Source: UMGS1783 sp900555065
GTDB taxonomy: Bacteria > Bacillota > Clostridia > Oscillospirales > UMGS1783
Direction: 5' to 3'
Assembly (NCBI GenBank): GCA_937991645.1
Contig: CALKPL010000017.1
Location: forward strand, 36,753 to 100,752
Length of the DNA: 64,000 bases
Under the pieces are notes generated by a model, which saw only the letters and a program-made list of their open reading frames with translations, was not told where the DNA came from and ran no database searches. This document shows positions 49,892 to 59,800 of this stretch, one piece after another. A program made the position numbers and the translations under genes. The stretch's first letter is position 1; the number at the start of each line of letters is the position of its first letter.

Positions 49892-50986
49892 ATGAAAATA
49901 GGAATCGTGGGGCTTCCAAACGTAGGGAAGAGCACGCTGTTTAACGCCATTACGAACGCGGGCGCGCAGTCCGCGAATTACGCCTTTTGCACCATTGAAC
50001 CCAACGTCGGGATCGTGGACGTGCCGGACCGCCGCCTGCAGGCGCTGGCCGAAATGTACCATCCCAAAAAGGTGACGCCGGCGACGATTGAGTTTGTGGA
50101 CATCGCGGGCCTAGTCAAAGGCGCGTCGCGCGGGGAAGGTCTGGGCAACAAGTTTTTGTCCCATATCCGCGAGGTGGACGCGATCGTGCACGTCGTGCGC
50201 TGTTTCGACGACGATAACGTCATCCATGTGGAGACGACGGTCGACCCCAGGCGCGATGCGGAGATCATCAACCTGGAACTGGTGTTCGCCGATATGGAGA
50301 TGGTCGAGCGCCGCATTGACCGTGTGAAAAAAGCGCTCAAGGGCGATAAGAGTTTTCAGGCCGAGCTCGACCTGCTCGAACGGGTAGACGCCGCCCTGAG
50401 CGACGGGCTGCCCGCCCGCGCGCTGGAATACGACGAAACGGAGGAAAAACTGCTGCGCAATGTCGCGCTGCTGACCGTCAAGCCCGTAATATACGCGGCA
50501 AATATGGATGAGAAAACGTTTGCCGCCGGGATAGAGAACAGTCCGTATTATCGGACGGTGCAGGAACTCGCCGCAGCGGAAGGTGCGCAGGTGCTGCCCA
50601 TATGCGCTGCGCTCGAAGAGGAGATTTCTTCTCTCGACGAGGAGGAGAAACAGATTTTTCTGCAGGATATCGGACTGGAGGCCTCAGGGCTCGACCGGAT
50701 GGTTTCCGCCTGCTATACCCTGCTCGGCCTGATCAGCTATCTTACTGCGGGTGAAGACGAGGTTCGTGCCTGGACCATTGTAAAGGGCACAAAAGCGCCG
50801 GCTGCAGCGGGAAAGATACACTCTGATTTTGAACGCGGCTTCATCCGCGCCGAGACGGTCGCCTTCGACGATCTAATGCAGTCGGGCGGCATGGCGGGCG
50901 CCCGGGAAAAAGGCCTGGTCCGCAGCGAGGGCAAGGAATACGTCGTACAGGATGGGGATGTTATCCTTTTCCGCTTTAATGTGTAA
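49892..50986 (+). CDS. ychF: YchF/OLA1 family translation-associated GTPase/ATPase
   Basis: 364 residues. G1 GLPNVGKST (7-15), FCTIEPNVGIVDVPD, G3 DIAGLVKGASRGEGLGNKFL, the NxxE variant of G4 (AANMDEKTF) that favours ATP, and a C-terminal TGS domain (RAWTIVKGTKAPAAAGKIHSDFERGFIRAE). It is a ribosome-binding stress-response factor, conserved in nearly all bacteria. It lies 12 bases after ispE. Confidence 0.97.
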   Translation: MKIGIVGLPNVGKSTLFNAITNAGAQSANYAFCTIEPNVGIVDVPDRRLQALAEMYHPKKVTPATIEFVDIAGLVKGASRGEGLGNKFLSHIREVDAIVHVVRCFDDDNVIHVETTVDPRRDAEIINLELVFADMEMVERRIDRVKKALKGDKSFQAELDLLERVDAALSDGLPARALEYDETEEKLLRNVALLTVKPVIYAANMDEKTFAAGIENSPYYRTVQELAAAEGAQVLPICAALEEEISSLDEEEKQIFLQDIGLEASGLDRMVSACYTLLGLISYLTAGEDEVRAWTIVKGTKAPAAAGKIHSDFERGFIRAETVAFDDLMQSGGMAGAREKGLVRSEGKEYVVQDGDVILFRFNV

Positions 50987-51054
50987 TACAGACGCCCGTA
51001 TGCATGGGCGCCTGCATATGTGCGGTATAAAAGGGAAATAATGGAGGAAGTGCA

Positions 51055-51999
51055 ATGAGCGACCTGAATGAAAACAGAAAGGTTGAGACGCCGCAGCAGC
51101 AGGGGCAGGCTGCGCCGGTGAGCTGGAAGACGAAGTTGGCGGACTATCTGCGCAAGGAACCGCGCGACCTGCCGCCCATGCCGAAGGCGTCCCGCAAGCG
51201 CCTGGGCGAATTCTCGGAGGGAACGGATGAGATTACGCGGCTTGGTTATCGCGTCCCGTTCGTGGACTCTCTGCGCGGTTTGTCCATTATCGCCATGGTC
51301 CTCTACCATTTCGCATACGACGTTTGCACTTTCGGCTTTTTTGAAGGGACGGGCTTCAACCGGTTCATCGGCAGTATTTTCTACTCTGAATCCATGGAGT
51401 ACTGGCTTTTTGGGTTTCAGATGCTGTTTGTATTCGTGTCCGGCATCTCATGCAATTACAGCCGCAACAATTTCCGAAGGGCGCTCAAGCTGTTTTTCGC
51501 AGCGATGATTATCACCATCGGCTCGGCAATCTTTTTCGGCCCGAGCGGGGCGATCTATTTCGGCATCCTGCATTTCCTGTGCGTCGCCGCGCTGATTTAC
51601 GCCGTCTGCCACAAGTACTGCGACTTTTTGTTTGAACGCGTCAACCTGGCCGTATACCTGTTCCTGTTCGTCGTTTTTGTGATTTTGACGTCCAGATACC
51701 AGTTCGAGCCGCTGTATCTGAACCTGTTCGGCCTTCGCCTGGAAGTGCCGTACTTTATCACCGGGTTTACGCCCTACGGGTTTACCGCGCCGGACTTTTT
51801 CGGGATCTTCCCGTGGATTTTGCTGTACTTCTGCGGCGTGGTATTCGGCCGGTATATGAAACAGGGCGTCATTCCTGACAACTGGTACAAGTTCCGCATA
51901 CCGGGCCTGGATTTTGTGGGCAGGAACACGCTGCTGATATATATCGTTCATCAGCCGATCCTGTACGGGCTGCTTTATTTGCTGGATTTGGTCCTGTAA
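51055..51999 (+). CDS. Membrane acyltransferase, DUF1624/HGSNAT-like
   Basis: 314 residues. A hydrophilic tail (1-65, Gln/Lys/Pro-rich) precedes a helix-rich membrane domain with RVPFVDSLRGLSIIAMVLYHFAYD, a mark of the heparan-alpha-glucosaminide N-acetyltransferase-like family, then FVSGISCNYSRNNFRRALKL, IYFGILHFLCVAALIY and a final IYIVHQPILYGLLYLL. About eight helices. It likely acetylates a surface sugar. GGAGG is the ribosome site. No terminator separates it clearly from ychF, but the 68-base gap may hold a weak promoter. Confidence 0.85.
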   Translation: MSDLNENRKVETPQQQGQAAPVSWKTKLADYLRKEPRDLPPMPKASRKRLGEFSEGTDEITRLGYRVPFVDSLRGLSIIAMVLYHFAYDVCTFGFFEGTGFNRFIGSIFYSESMEYWLFGFQMLFVFVSGISCNYSRNNFRRALKLFFAAMIITIGSAIFFGPSGAIYFGILHFLCVAALIYAVCHKYCDFLFERVNLAVYLFLFVVFVILTSRYQFEPLYLNLFGLRLEVPYFITGFTPYGFTAPDFFGIFPWILLYFCGVVFGRYMKQGVIPDNWYKFRIPGLDFVGRNTLLIYIVHQPILYGLLYLLDLVL

Positions 52000-52037
52000 A
52001 TCTGCTGTATCCCAGTTGACGAAAAATAGTAAATTTC

Positions 52038-52065
52038 TTGCTATTTTCAAAAAGTATGATATAAT
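52038..52065 (+). promoter_or_regulatory. Promoter of the class A PBP gene
   Basis: TTGCTA, 16 bases, TATAAT, about 98 bases before ATG. Confidence 0.65.
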
Positions 52066-52163
52066 AACCCATAGATTTTTTGTAAGGCAAATGCAATCAG
52101 GCAAAGACAATGCCCACAGGCCGGCGACGCTGGGCGGCGCCTGCCGAGGGGAGGGGAACTAGC

Positions 52164-55100
52164 ATGGACAATCGCAATCATGACGACAATCTTGACAATT
52201 TGAATATAGACGGCAATGAGGATATCGCGCGCGCGGTAAACGCTGCGCGCCAGGCAAAACAGAACGGCTCCAGAATCGCGGCGGACGCCGCCGCGGCTCT
52301 CTCCGGAGACGGTATGGGACACGCCGCCGAATCCGAGACGCAGATGGACGATCTTGCTGCTGCGGTCCGGGAGGCGACGGAGCGCGTCCATGGAACGGAA
52401 CAGCAGCAGCCCGCGCCAGTGGACGCGGAGCAGCCCGTGCCGGCGGACGCAGCGTCGCAGACGCCGCCGGCAACTGCATCTGAACCGGAGGAATCGCTTG
52501 CCGAAGCGCAGGCTCCGCCGGCTGACCCTGCCGCGCCGCAGGATGACGCCGGCGCTGTCGATATGTCGGATACCATTCCCATGTCCGCAGTAGGCGCGCA
52601 GGACGATGCGCAGCCGCAGGCCGCGGATGAATCGCCGACCATGGTGTTCGGCGCGTCCGATGCGCCTGCAGAGGCCGCCGCGCAGGATGATTTGGCCGAT
52701 ACCATCCGGGTGGACGCAAAGGAACTGAAACAGTTGAAAAAGAACAGAAAAAAATCGAACAGCCGCTGGTATTTCAGCGTATTGAAGGGTCTCGGCTATG
52801 CGGTGAGCTTGCTGGCCGGAATGGCCGCCGTCGGCCTGCTCATCTTTGTAACTATCATCAATGATTTTGAAGATCCTACCATGGATGAGCTGTTCGCAAA
52901 CCTTACGCTGGATTCCACGACCACGATTATGGCATACGATAAAGAAGTGGGCGATTATGTGGAGCTGCAGGAGCTGTACGCGGATGAGAACCGGGTCTGG
53001 GTGGATCTGGAAGATATCCCGCTGCACTTGCAGCAGGCGTTGATCAGCATTGAAGACGAGCGCTTTTACGAACATAACGGCGTGGACTGGAAGCGCTTTG
53101 GCGGCGCGGTAATCGGCTGGTTTACCGGCAACGATACCTACGGCGGGTCCACGTTGACCCAGCAGCTGATTAAAAACCTTACGAATGAAGACGACGTAAG
53201 CTGGCAGCGCAAGGCGCGCGAGGTGTTCCGCGCGCTGTATGTGGAGCGCAAGTTCGATAAGGACGTCATCCTCGAATACTATCTCAACGTCGTCTACTTT
53301 AATTACAGGGCCTACGGCGTCGGAAAGGCCGCCGAACTCTATTTTAACAAGGATGTAAAGGATCTGACGCTGGCGGAGTCGGCGTCGCTGGTTGCGATCT
53401 TCAAAGCGCCGGCGTATTACGAGCCCTATGACCACTATGACAACAACCTCAGCCGGCGCAAACTTGTGCTTGGAAAAATGTTGGAACTGGGTTACATTAC
53501 CCAGGAAGAGCACGACCAGGCGGCGGCGGAGCATCTGTCGCTCAACCCCAAAGGCCCGCAGATGGCGCTGGAACCGACCTATTCTTTCTTTGTCGATCAG
53601 ATCATAGAGGACCTTATTGATTATTTGTCCGACCCTGAAAACGGCTTGCCGTACAACAGCGAAAGCGCAAAGTCCCTGATTTACCGCGGCGGGCTTACTA
53701 TTTATGCGACGATAGACCAGGAAATGCAGGCCGCTTTGGACGCGGCATATGCGGACGACGATATCTTCCCGCGCGTGCGTACGGAGGAGCAGTATCAGTC
53801 CGCCATGTATATTATGGACCACAAGACCGGCTTTGTACTTGCCATGGCCGGCGGACGAGGGGAAAAGACGACCAACCGCGGCCACAACCGCGCGACAATG
53901 TCGCCCAGACAGCCCGGTTCGGCGCTCAAGCCGCTGTCGGTCTATGTTCCTGCGTTGGAAGCCGGGGTCATTACGCTGGGCAGCGTGATCGACGACAGTC
54001 CGGTCAAGTACGACGGCGGACCGTATCCGCAGAATGCGACGAGAAGATATTACGGCATGACGACCATGTACTTTGCCATTGAGCAATCGCTCAACGCAAC
54101 ACCTGCGCGGATTCTGGAAGATCTGCTGGGCTATGAGGCGTCTTTCGATTTTATGTACGATAAGCTGCGTTTCAAGTCTCTTGTCAGGGAACGTGTCGAT
54201 GAAAACGGACAGTATCATTCGGATGTAGGGCTTGCCCCGCTTTCCATGGGCGCACTGACCGACGGCGTCACAGTACGGGAAATGACGGCAGGGTATGCGG
54301 CGATCGCGAACCAGGGCGCGTACAATCAGCCGCTTACCTTCTCCAAGGTGGAGGACAACACAGGCAAGACCATCATTGAAATTGAGCCGGAGAATGATCA
54401 GGTTATGTCCGTGGAGAATGCCTGGCTGATGCAGGAGCTTCTGCAAAACGGCGTTCGCAATGGTCTTGCGGGCAGCGGCCGGCTCAGTATACCGCTTGCC
54501 AGTAAAACCGGTACTTCAAACTATAACTATGACAAATGGTACATGGGGTTTACGCCCTACTTCACAGCCGGCCTGTGGCTTGGTTATGATGAGAACCAGA
54601 ACCTTACGGACAACGGCGCGCCGGCGACTATTTCCGGCCAGGTCTGGAAGGGGATAATGAATTATATTATTGAAGCAATGGGTTATGAAGAGATGGACGG
54701 CACGCTTGCGCCGAAACCGGATACCATTGTAACCGGAAGTTATTGCCTGGATTGCGGCGGCGCCGCCACAGCCGCCTGTTCCGCGGATATTCGCGGCAGC
54801 CGGGTCGGCACAGCGTACTATGTGCAGGGTACCCAGCCCACAACGGCATGCAAATGCCATGTGAGCGTGTATGTATGCGACGAGTCAAACCAGATTGCGC
54901 ACAACAACTGTCCTAAAGCGCATACGGTAACGATGATCGACGTAGTGCGTGAATTCGAGTCCAATATATGGCTGCGCGACGGAGACTATGTCTTCCGCAA
55001 CCCGGGCGACAGTGGCCTTTCACGCACCGGACCGGTGTTCATGAATTTGCTGCCCGCTGGTATGTATCCTGGATATGGCGGCGGTGATTCCAATAACCAC

Positions 55101-55517
55101 CTGTGTACGGCGCATGAGTTCACTGCGAATCCAACGCTGTTCGACCCGAATAATGTTGTTTCCGAGTCGTCTTCCTCCAGTTCGTCCAGCCAGTCACGTT
55201 CTTCGTCAAGTTCTTCGTCTAGACCGTCTTCTTCCAGCAGTTCCAGTCAGACCCAGCCTGAACCGGAGGAATTCACTGTAACGTTGCCCGGAAGCACTTC
55301 GGCTTATACAATTACGCCGGATATCGCCGCTGTTACGGTGGATAAAGGAGACAGCTTTACGTTTATTGTCACACTCATGTCCGGATATACCAACCCGCCG
55401 CTTGTACGCGTTAACAATACGCCGCTGGAAGGCTTTACAACGGACAATATTGTCTACACGTATGTTGTCAATAATATTCAGAGCAATATACAAATTACAG
55501 TAGACGTAGAGCCTTAA
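52164..55517 (+). CDS. Class A penicillin-binding protein (PBP1A type)
   Basis: Bifunctional peptidoglycan glycosyltransferase/transpeptidase, 1117 residues. A long acidic Ala/Gln/Asp-rich cytosolic tail (1-205) contains three Thr motifs (SDTIPMS, SPTMVFG, ADTIRVD). It is followed by a membrane helix (about 212-235). GT51: EDERFYEHNGVDW with Glu297, GGSTLTQQLIKN, RKAREVFRALYVE. Transpeptidase: SALK with Ser586 and KTGTS with Lys781. A Cys-rich segment (about 858-915), a Ser-rich linker (about 1000-1032) and a small beta domain end it. ATG 52164 follows GAGGGGA. The Thr motifs look like phospho-Thr/FHA sites, which is inference. Confidence 0.94.
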   Translation: MDNRNHDDNLDNLNIDGNEDIARAVNAARQAKQNGSRIAADAAAALSGDGMGHAAESETQMDDLAAAVREATERVHGTEQQQPAPVDAEQPVPADAASQTPPATASEPEESLAEAQAPPADPAAPQDDAGAVDMSDTIPMSAVGAQDDAQPQAADESPTMVFGASDAPAEAAAQDDLADTIRVDAKELKQLKKNRKKSNSRWYFSVLKGLGYAVSLLAGMAAVGLLIFVTIINDFEDPTMDELFANLTLDSTTTIMAYDKEVGDYVELQELYADENRVWVDLEDIPLHLQQALISIEDERFYEHNGVDWKRFGGAVIGWFTGNDTYGGSTLTQQLIKNLTNEDDVSWQRKAREVFRALYVERKFDKDVILEYYLNVVYFNYRAYGVGKAAELYFNKDVKDLTLAESASLVAIFKAPAYYEPYDHYDNNLSRRKLVLGKMLELGYITQEEHDQAAAEHLSLNPKGPQMALEPTYSFFVDQIIEDLIDYLSDPENGLPYNSESAKSLIYRGGLTIYATIDQEMQAALDAAYADDDIFPRVRTEEQYQSAMYIMDHKTGFVLAMAGGRGEKTTNRGHNRATMSPRQPGSALKPLSVYVPALEAGVITLGSVIDDSPVKYDGGPYPQNATRRYYGMTTMYFAIEQSLNATPARILEDLLGYEASFDFMYDKLRFKSLVRERVDENGQYHSDVGLAPLSMGALTDGVTVREMTAGYAAIANQGAYNQPLTFSKVEDNTGKTIIEIEPENDQVMSVENAWLMQELLQNGVRNGLAGSGRLSIPLASKTGTSNYNYDKWYMGFTPYFTAGLWLGYDENQNLTDNGAPATISGQVWKGIMNYIIEAMGYEEMDGTLAPKPDTIVTGSYCLDCGGAATAACSADIRGSRVGTAYYVQGTQPTTACKCHVSVYVCDESNQIAHNNCPKAHTVTMIDVVREFESNIWLRDGDYVFRNPGDSGLSRTGPVFMNLLPAGMYPGYGGGDSNNHLCTAHEFTANPTLFDPNNVVSESSSSSSSSQSRSSSSSSSRPSSSSSSSQTQPEPEEFTVTLPGSTSAYTITPDIAAVTVDKGDSFTFIVTLMSGYTNPPLVRVNNTPLEGFTTDNIVYTYVVNNIQSNIQITVDVEP

Positions 55518-55532
55518 TTGTGTTATAATAAG

Positions 55533-55553
55533 GGGAACGGTTTTGCCGTTCCC
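55533..55553 (+). other. Hairpin between the PBP gene and tRNA-Arg
   Basis: GGGAACGG and CCGTTCCC, 8 bp with loop TTTTG and no T-run, ending 6 bases before the tRNA. A TATAAT at 55524-55529 lies just before it. It may be a 5' processing element; a -35 for that box is not convincing. Confidence 0.45.
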
Positions 55554-55559
55554 TGATAC

Positions 55560-55636
55560 CCGCCCGTAGCTCAGCTGGATAGAGTAGCAGATTCCGATTC
55601 TGAAGGTCGGGGGTTCGAATCCCTTCGGGCGGACCA
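55560..55636 (+). tRNA. tRNA-Arg (anticodon CCG)
   Basis: 77 bases with encoded CCA. Acceptor CCGCCCG pairs with CGGGCGG; D-arm GCTC/GAGT; anticodon loop TTCCGAT with CCG at 55594-55596; T-loop TTCGAAT. The outermost anticodon-stem pair (G27 with A43) is mismatched, and the T-stem has two G.T pairs, yet the fold is otherwise complete. It reads CGG. Confidence 0.93.
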
Positions 55637-55674
55637 CGTCGGAGCAAGCTTTGTATCGCTTGCTCCGATTTTTT
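55637..55674 (+). terminator. Terminator of tRNA-Arg
   Basis: TCGGAGCAAGC pairs with GCTTGCTCCGA across loop TTTGTATC, followed by T6. It starts 2 bases after the tRNA CCA. Confidence 0.93.
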
Positions 55675-55805
55675 ACAAAAATCAGAGCGCGCTCACGCTG
55701 CTGCTCCTCCTTTGCGCAAAAAGTCACGCTCGGCTCGCCTGTTCGGTTGTAAACGCCCTCACGACGGCTCGCTGTCGCTACCAACTTTTTGCGAATTACG
55801 AGGGT
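55637..55805 (+). repeat. tRNA-trailer repeat, module B1
   Basis: Terminator stem, then AAATCAGAGCGCGCTCACGC, then a 59-base core (55725-55783) between perfect inverted arms CGCAAAAAGT (55715-55724) and ACTTTTTGCG (55784-55793). TTGTAAACG begins 23 bases after the left arm. It is closely similar to the second half of module B3. Confidence 0.82.
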
Positions 55806-55854
55806 TTAACTACCACCTCCGAAAAGCCGAAAAAATCTTTTTTATGTGCCTCTC

Positions 55855-56030
55855 ACACGTCGCCGCAAGCTTCATATCGCTTGCGGCGACTTTTTTAGTA
55901 AAAGTCACCGGCGCGCTCATTTCGCTGCGTCTCCTCTCCGAAAAAGGTCGCGCTGCGCCTTTGCTGCTCGCTTGTAAACGCGCTCGCAACACTCCGGCTT
56001 GCTACCAACCTTTTTCGGGGATGCGAGGGT
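55855..56030 (+). repeat. tRNA-trailer repeat, module B2
   Basis: A perfect 12-bp terminator stem (GTCGCCGCAAGC 55859-55870 with GCTTGCGGCGAC 55879-55890, loop TTCATATC, T6), then a 59-base core (55949-56007) between perfect 11-bp arms CCGAAAAAGGT (55938-55948) and ACCTTTTTCGG (56008-56018). No tRNA stands before this one. It matches A2. Confidence 0.82.
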
Positions 56031-56079
56031 TCAACTCTCCTCTGAAAAACAGATAATATTTTTTTCATATGGCTTAAAC

Positions 56080-56349
56080 GCGTCGTCGCGGACTACGTAT
56101 CGTTCGCGACGGCGTTTTCTTATTTAAAGCAAACGCCGTCTCTCATTCACTCCGCCGCTCCTCCTCCCCCCGCAAAGCCGGCGGCTTTGGGGACCCCGAT
56201 ATAAGCGGCAGGTCGCTTGCTCCGTTTTTTTCAAAAATCAGAGCGCACGCACGCCGCTGCTCCTCCTTTCCGCAAAAAGTCACTCTGCTCGTCTGTTTGG
56301 TTGTAAACGTTTTCACGACGGCTCGCTACCCCCTACCAACTTTTTGCGG
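56080..56349 (+). repeat. tRNA-trailer repeat, module B3 (composite)
   Basis: First part 56080-56203 is the near copy of A1, with hairpin CGTCGTCGCG/CGCGACGGCG and TTTTCTTATTT. Second part from 56211 matches B1: GCTTGCTCCG, AAAATCAGAGCGCACGC, then a 58-base core (56281-56338) between arms CCGCAAAAAGT (56270-56280) and ACTTTTTGCGG (56339-56349). Confidence 0.8.
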
Positions 56350-56369
56350 GTAAATCCATCTCTATTTTA

Positions 56370-56412
56370 TAAGAACGTCGCCGCAAGCCTAATATCGCTT
56401 TCAGCGGCTTGT
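56370..56412 (+). repeat. tRNA-trailer repeat, stem remnant B4
   Basis: ACGTCGCCGCAAGC, CTAATATCGCTT and CAGCGGCTTG are an eroded form of the B2 hairpin, with no core behind it. Confidence 0.5.
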
Positions 56413-56458
56413 GTATGTTGAGTGAGGTAGACGGATAGGCTATGAAGTTAACGTTTGT

Positions 56459-56484
56459 GACGTCGCTGTACGCGGCGTCTTTTG
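56459..56484 (+). terminator. Last hairpin of the repeat region
   Basis: GACGTCGC and GCGGCGTC (one G.T) around TGTAC, followed by TTTTG. Confidence 0.55.
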
Positions 56485-56536
56485 ATTTGTTTTATCAATA
56501 AGGTACAGCATATCATTATCATACTGACCAATGCTA

Positions 56537-56567
56537 ATTGTACATACAATATGATTTTCGATACAAT
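56537..56567 (+). promoter_or_regulatory. Promoter and palindrome upstream of the GH36 gene
   Basis: TTGTAC (56538-56543), 18 bases, TACAAT (56562-56567) is a plausible promoter. The perfect palindrome ATTGTA-CA-TACAAT (56537-56550) covers the -35, so a regulator there would compete with polymerase. TACAAT recurs at 56594-56599. Confidence 0.45.
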
Positions 56568-56643
56568 TTTAAGTTTTTTTTTACAAAATAATGTACAATT
56601 AACAATTTATTCATATATTAACTTCCAAAATGTGACACTATAT

Positions 56644-56657
56644 ACGTATATTCCGTT
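56644..56657. promoter_or_regulatory. Second copy of the shared 14-bp element
   Basis: ACGTATATTCCGTT, identical to 12258-12271. Here it ends 145 bases before the ATG, against 125 bases at the other gene. ACG-N7-CGT is an inverted repeat. Confidence 0.5.
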
Positions 56658-56802
56658 TAAAGCCATATATTTCCACCCGGACAAATCCTATTTCGACAGA
56701 ACAACACAAAGGTGGTGGTGGGTATGCATTCCATTGCGTGATCGTTTTTTAATTTCTGAAGCTGGACAGCAAGACGTTATTAATGTGTGGAGGAGCTTTT
56801 GA

Positions 56803-59800
56803 ATGAAAACGAAAAAAGGAATGGCATTGTTTCTGGCAATCCTTATGATTGCCACCAATCTTGTAACGATTGGAACGGTGGCAAACGATACGTCGTCTTT
56901 GAGCGATAATTCGGAATATCAGACACTTGGCACGCAGATTTCTCCGATAACGGCCGCTGAGACGGATGTAAGCGCCGCCGATGTAACGCGGATGCGCACG
57001 TGGATCAACAATAACCTAATCAATGCGGGGAGCAACGGCACCGCGCCCGCATATGAAATATCCTATAATGGGACACTACTGTCCGAGAGCCTTTCAAGTT
57101 GGACATTCTCAAATGTCCGCAATACGGATGTATCTGAAAACGTGGAAAGCTATACTGTTACCGCGGCGAACACCTCCGCGGGTCTTACGCTGCGCTGCGA
57201 AATCCTGTTTTATACAGATTATGCGGCCTGCGAATGGGAAGTCTTCGCAAGCAGTTCCAACGCGAGCGACGTAAACGTGGTGACGGATTTCTACGCCATG
57301 AAATCGGAAATCGACATGCCCAGCGAGACGGCGAGCCCCGCTGCGACCGTCCACTATAACCGCGGCAGCATGGACCAGGCAAATGCATTTAAACCTTTTT
57401 CCGATACTGTTTCCGTAAACAGCACGCAGACATTTACCGCGGACGGCGGCCGTCCGTCCTATACGTATATGCCGTTTTTCAACTTCAGTTGGCAGAATGC
57501 GGGCGGTGCTGTGCTTGCAATCGGCTGGCCCGCCCAGTGGTATTTCAAATATACGCGAACGGCGGCTCAGGAGCTATCGCTTGAAATAAAACAGGAAACT
57601 TTTTCTGTTCAGGCGGGTAAGATCAGCGAAGACGAGGCGAAGACCCCGAAAGTATTCATGATGTTTTACAACAGCAGCAATATGATTAAGGGCCAAAACC
57701 TCTACCGCCGTTTTACCGACGAGTATAACAATGAGAACATACGTCAGCTGCTTGCATCCAGCGCGACGGTTGAATACGACTGGATGATGCGAGCGAATAC
57801 TACAAACCAGATCTCTACCTTTGACAAGTACGCCTATTACGGGCTGCCCTTCGAAATGTACTGGATGGATACCGGATGGTACCCGATTGTAAATAACGAC
57901 TGGGTATATACCGGCAACTGGTCGGTGGATACGTCGCCGTTCCGGTTCCCGAACGGGCTGTCTGAATTTATGGACTACGGCAAGCAGAACTACGGCATGG
58001 ATATGCTCGTATGGTTTGAGCCGGAACGCGTCATGCCGGGCACGGAGCTTTACAGTATGACGGACTATCTGCTGACGCCGCAGAACAATACCGGAGGCTG
58101 GCATTACGGCAATGAATGGCGGCTGTTCAACTATGCGGACGATGATGCGCTGCAGTGGATGCAGAACCGCATTTGCGGTATTATTGAAGACGAGGGAATC
58201 GACGTCTACCGGCAGGACTTTAATATCGCGCCGCTATACTTCTGGCAAAACGGAGATACCGAAGGCGTGGACGCAGGTCTGACGGAAAACAAGTATATTC
58301 AAAACTATATGAAGTTCCTGGAGGACATGCTCGACATGTTCCCAGATATAATGCTTGACAACTGCGCTTCCGGCGGCCGGCGTATCGACCACGAAATGAA
58401 CATGATTTCGGGCGCGCTGTGGAGATGCGACGACTGTTATACAACCATCAATGAACAGCTCCACAACTACGGCCTTTCCTACTGGATCGGCGTACACGGC
58501 ACCGGTACGATTCTGACCGACGAAGTCAGCCCGACCTATGATATCCGCAGCCGCTTCGGCCCGTCGTTCACAGTTTCGTGGTCGTATCAGAACGCCAGCC
58601 TTGACTGGGGTCATCTGCTTACCATGCTAGAGCAGTACAAGGACGTACGCGAATACATGGTGAAGGACTACTATCCGCTCACACCGTACGACGAAACGCA
58701 GAACGTCTGGTTTGGCTGGCAGTATAATGATCCGGATTCCAGCGAGGGCGTTGTTCAGATGTTCCGCCGGCCCGACAACAGCCAGCCGAACGTAAACGTG
58801 AAGCTCTACGGCCTGGAACCGAATACGACTTACGCCGTGTATGACTTTGATACCGATACGTATCAGTTCATGACCGGTTCGGCTTTGATGAACACCGGCC
58901 TTCCCCTGAGCAGCGCAGAGGCGGGGCAGTCGTTCCTGATCAAGTATATGCCGCTCGCGACGTATAATACAATGGTCTCCGCATCCGACTCTGCGGGTGC
59001 GATCGCGGTTACGGATATCACCATCGACCAGAAAACTGCGGCCGTCACCTTCAACCAGCCCGTCCAGTTCGAATATCTCAATGCACCCAAGGGCGTGAGT
59101 TCGCACTGGTTCTTTACGAGCAGCAGTACAACGCTTGCGGACAAGGTTACAGTAGAGAAGGCGTATACAACAGACAATATCACCTGGTATTTTGAAGCTG
59201 CGGGCTATCTGCCTTACCATGCGGGCGCGCTCTGCCTGATAGAGGACAACCAGGTCGACAGCGACGGCGTTATTTCAGGGTTGGTTTCCAGCGACCGGCG
59301 CAAATCCGTCCAGGCGACGAGTGTATCGGATACGGATAGTGATTTGTTCGCCATCCCATTTACTGCAGACGACGTTACGGAGGATACGCCGATTCCCAAT
59401 ACCGTTCCCATCAGCGTTGTGGATGTGACCGTCACGGATCCGACTACGGTTGAGGTTACGTTCAATCAGGCGGTTACGATGAACCATGAATGCGAAAACG
59501 GCAACAAGCTGCATGGCCATTGGTTCTTTGCGGACTGCGCCGACCCCAATCCGGGCGTCAACGGCAGCTGGCAGGTAAATATCACGTCCATACAGACGGA
59601 GGACAACATCACCTGGTCGTTCCAGGCGGAGTCCACGCTTCCGGCCTCCGGCGTGTTGCGCGTGACTGAAAACTGCCGCACCGGCACGGGCGATGCGGAC
59701 TCTCTGGTACAGGTCGTCCGTTCCCGCATCTCCGGCGATCAGCTGGTCGCCAACGATCCGCAGGGCGTGGATAAGTTCGATGTGTTCGCCGTCCCGTATT

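Noticed and set aside
55206..55784. A 192-residue minus-strand open frame across tRNA-Arg
   Set aside because: It runs antisense through the tRNA, the trailer repeat and the Ser-rich end of the PBP gene. Such frames with GFEPPTFRIG-like text are known tRNA artefacts.
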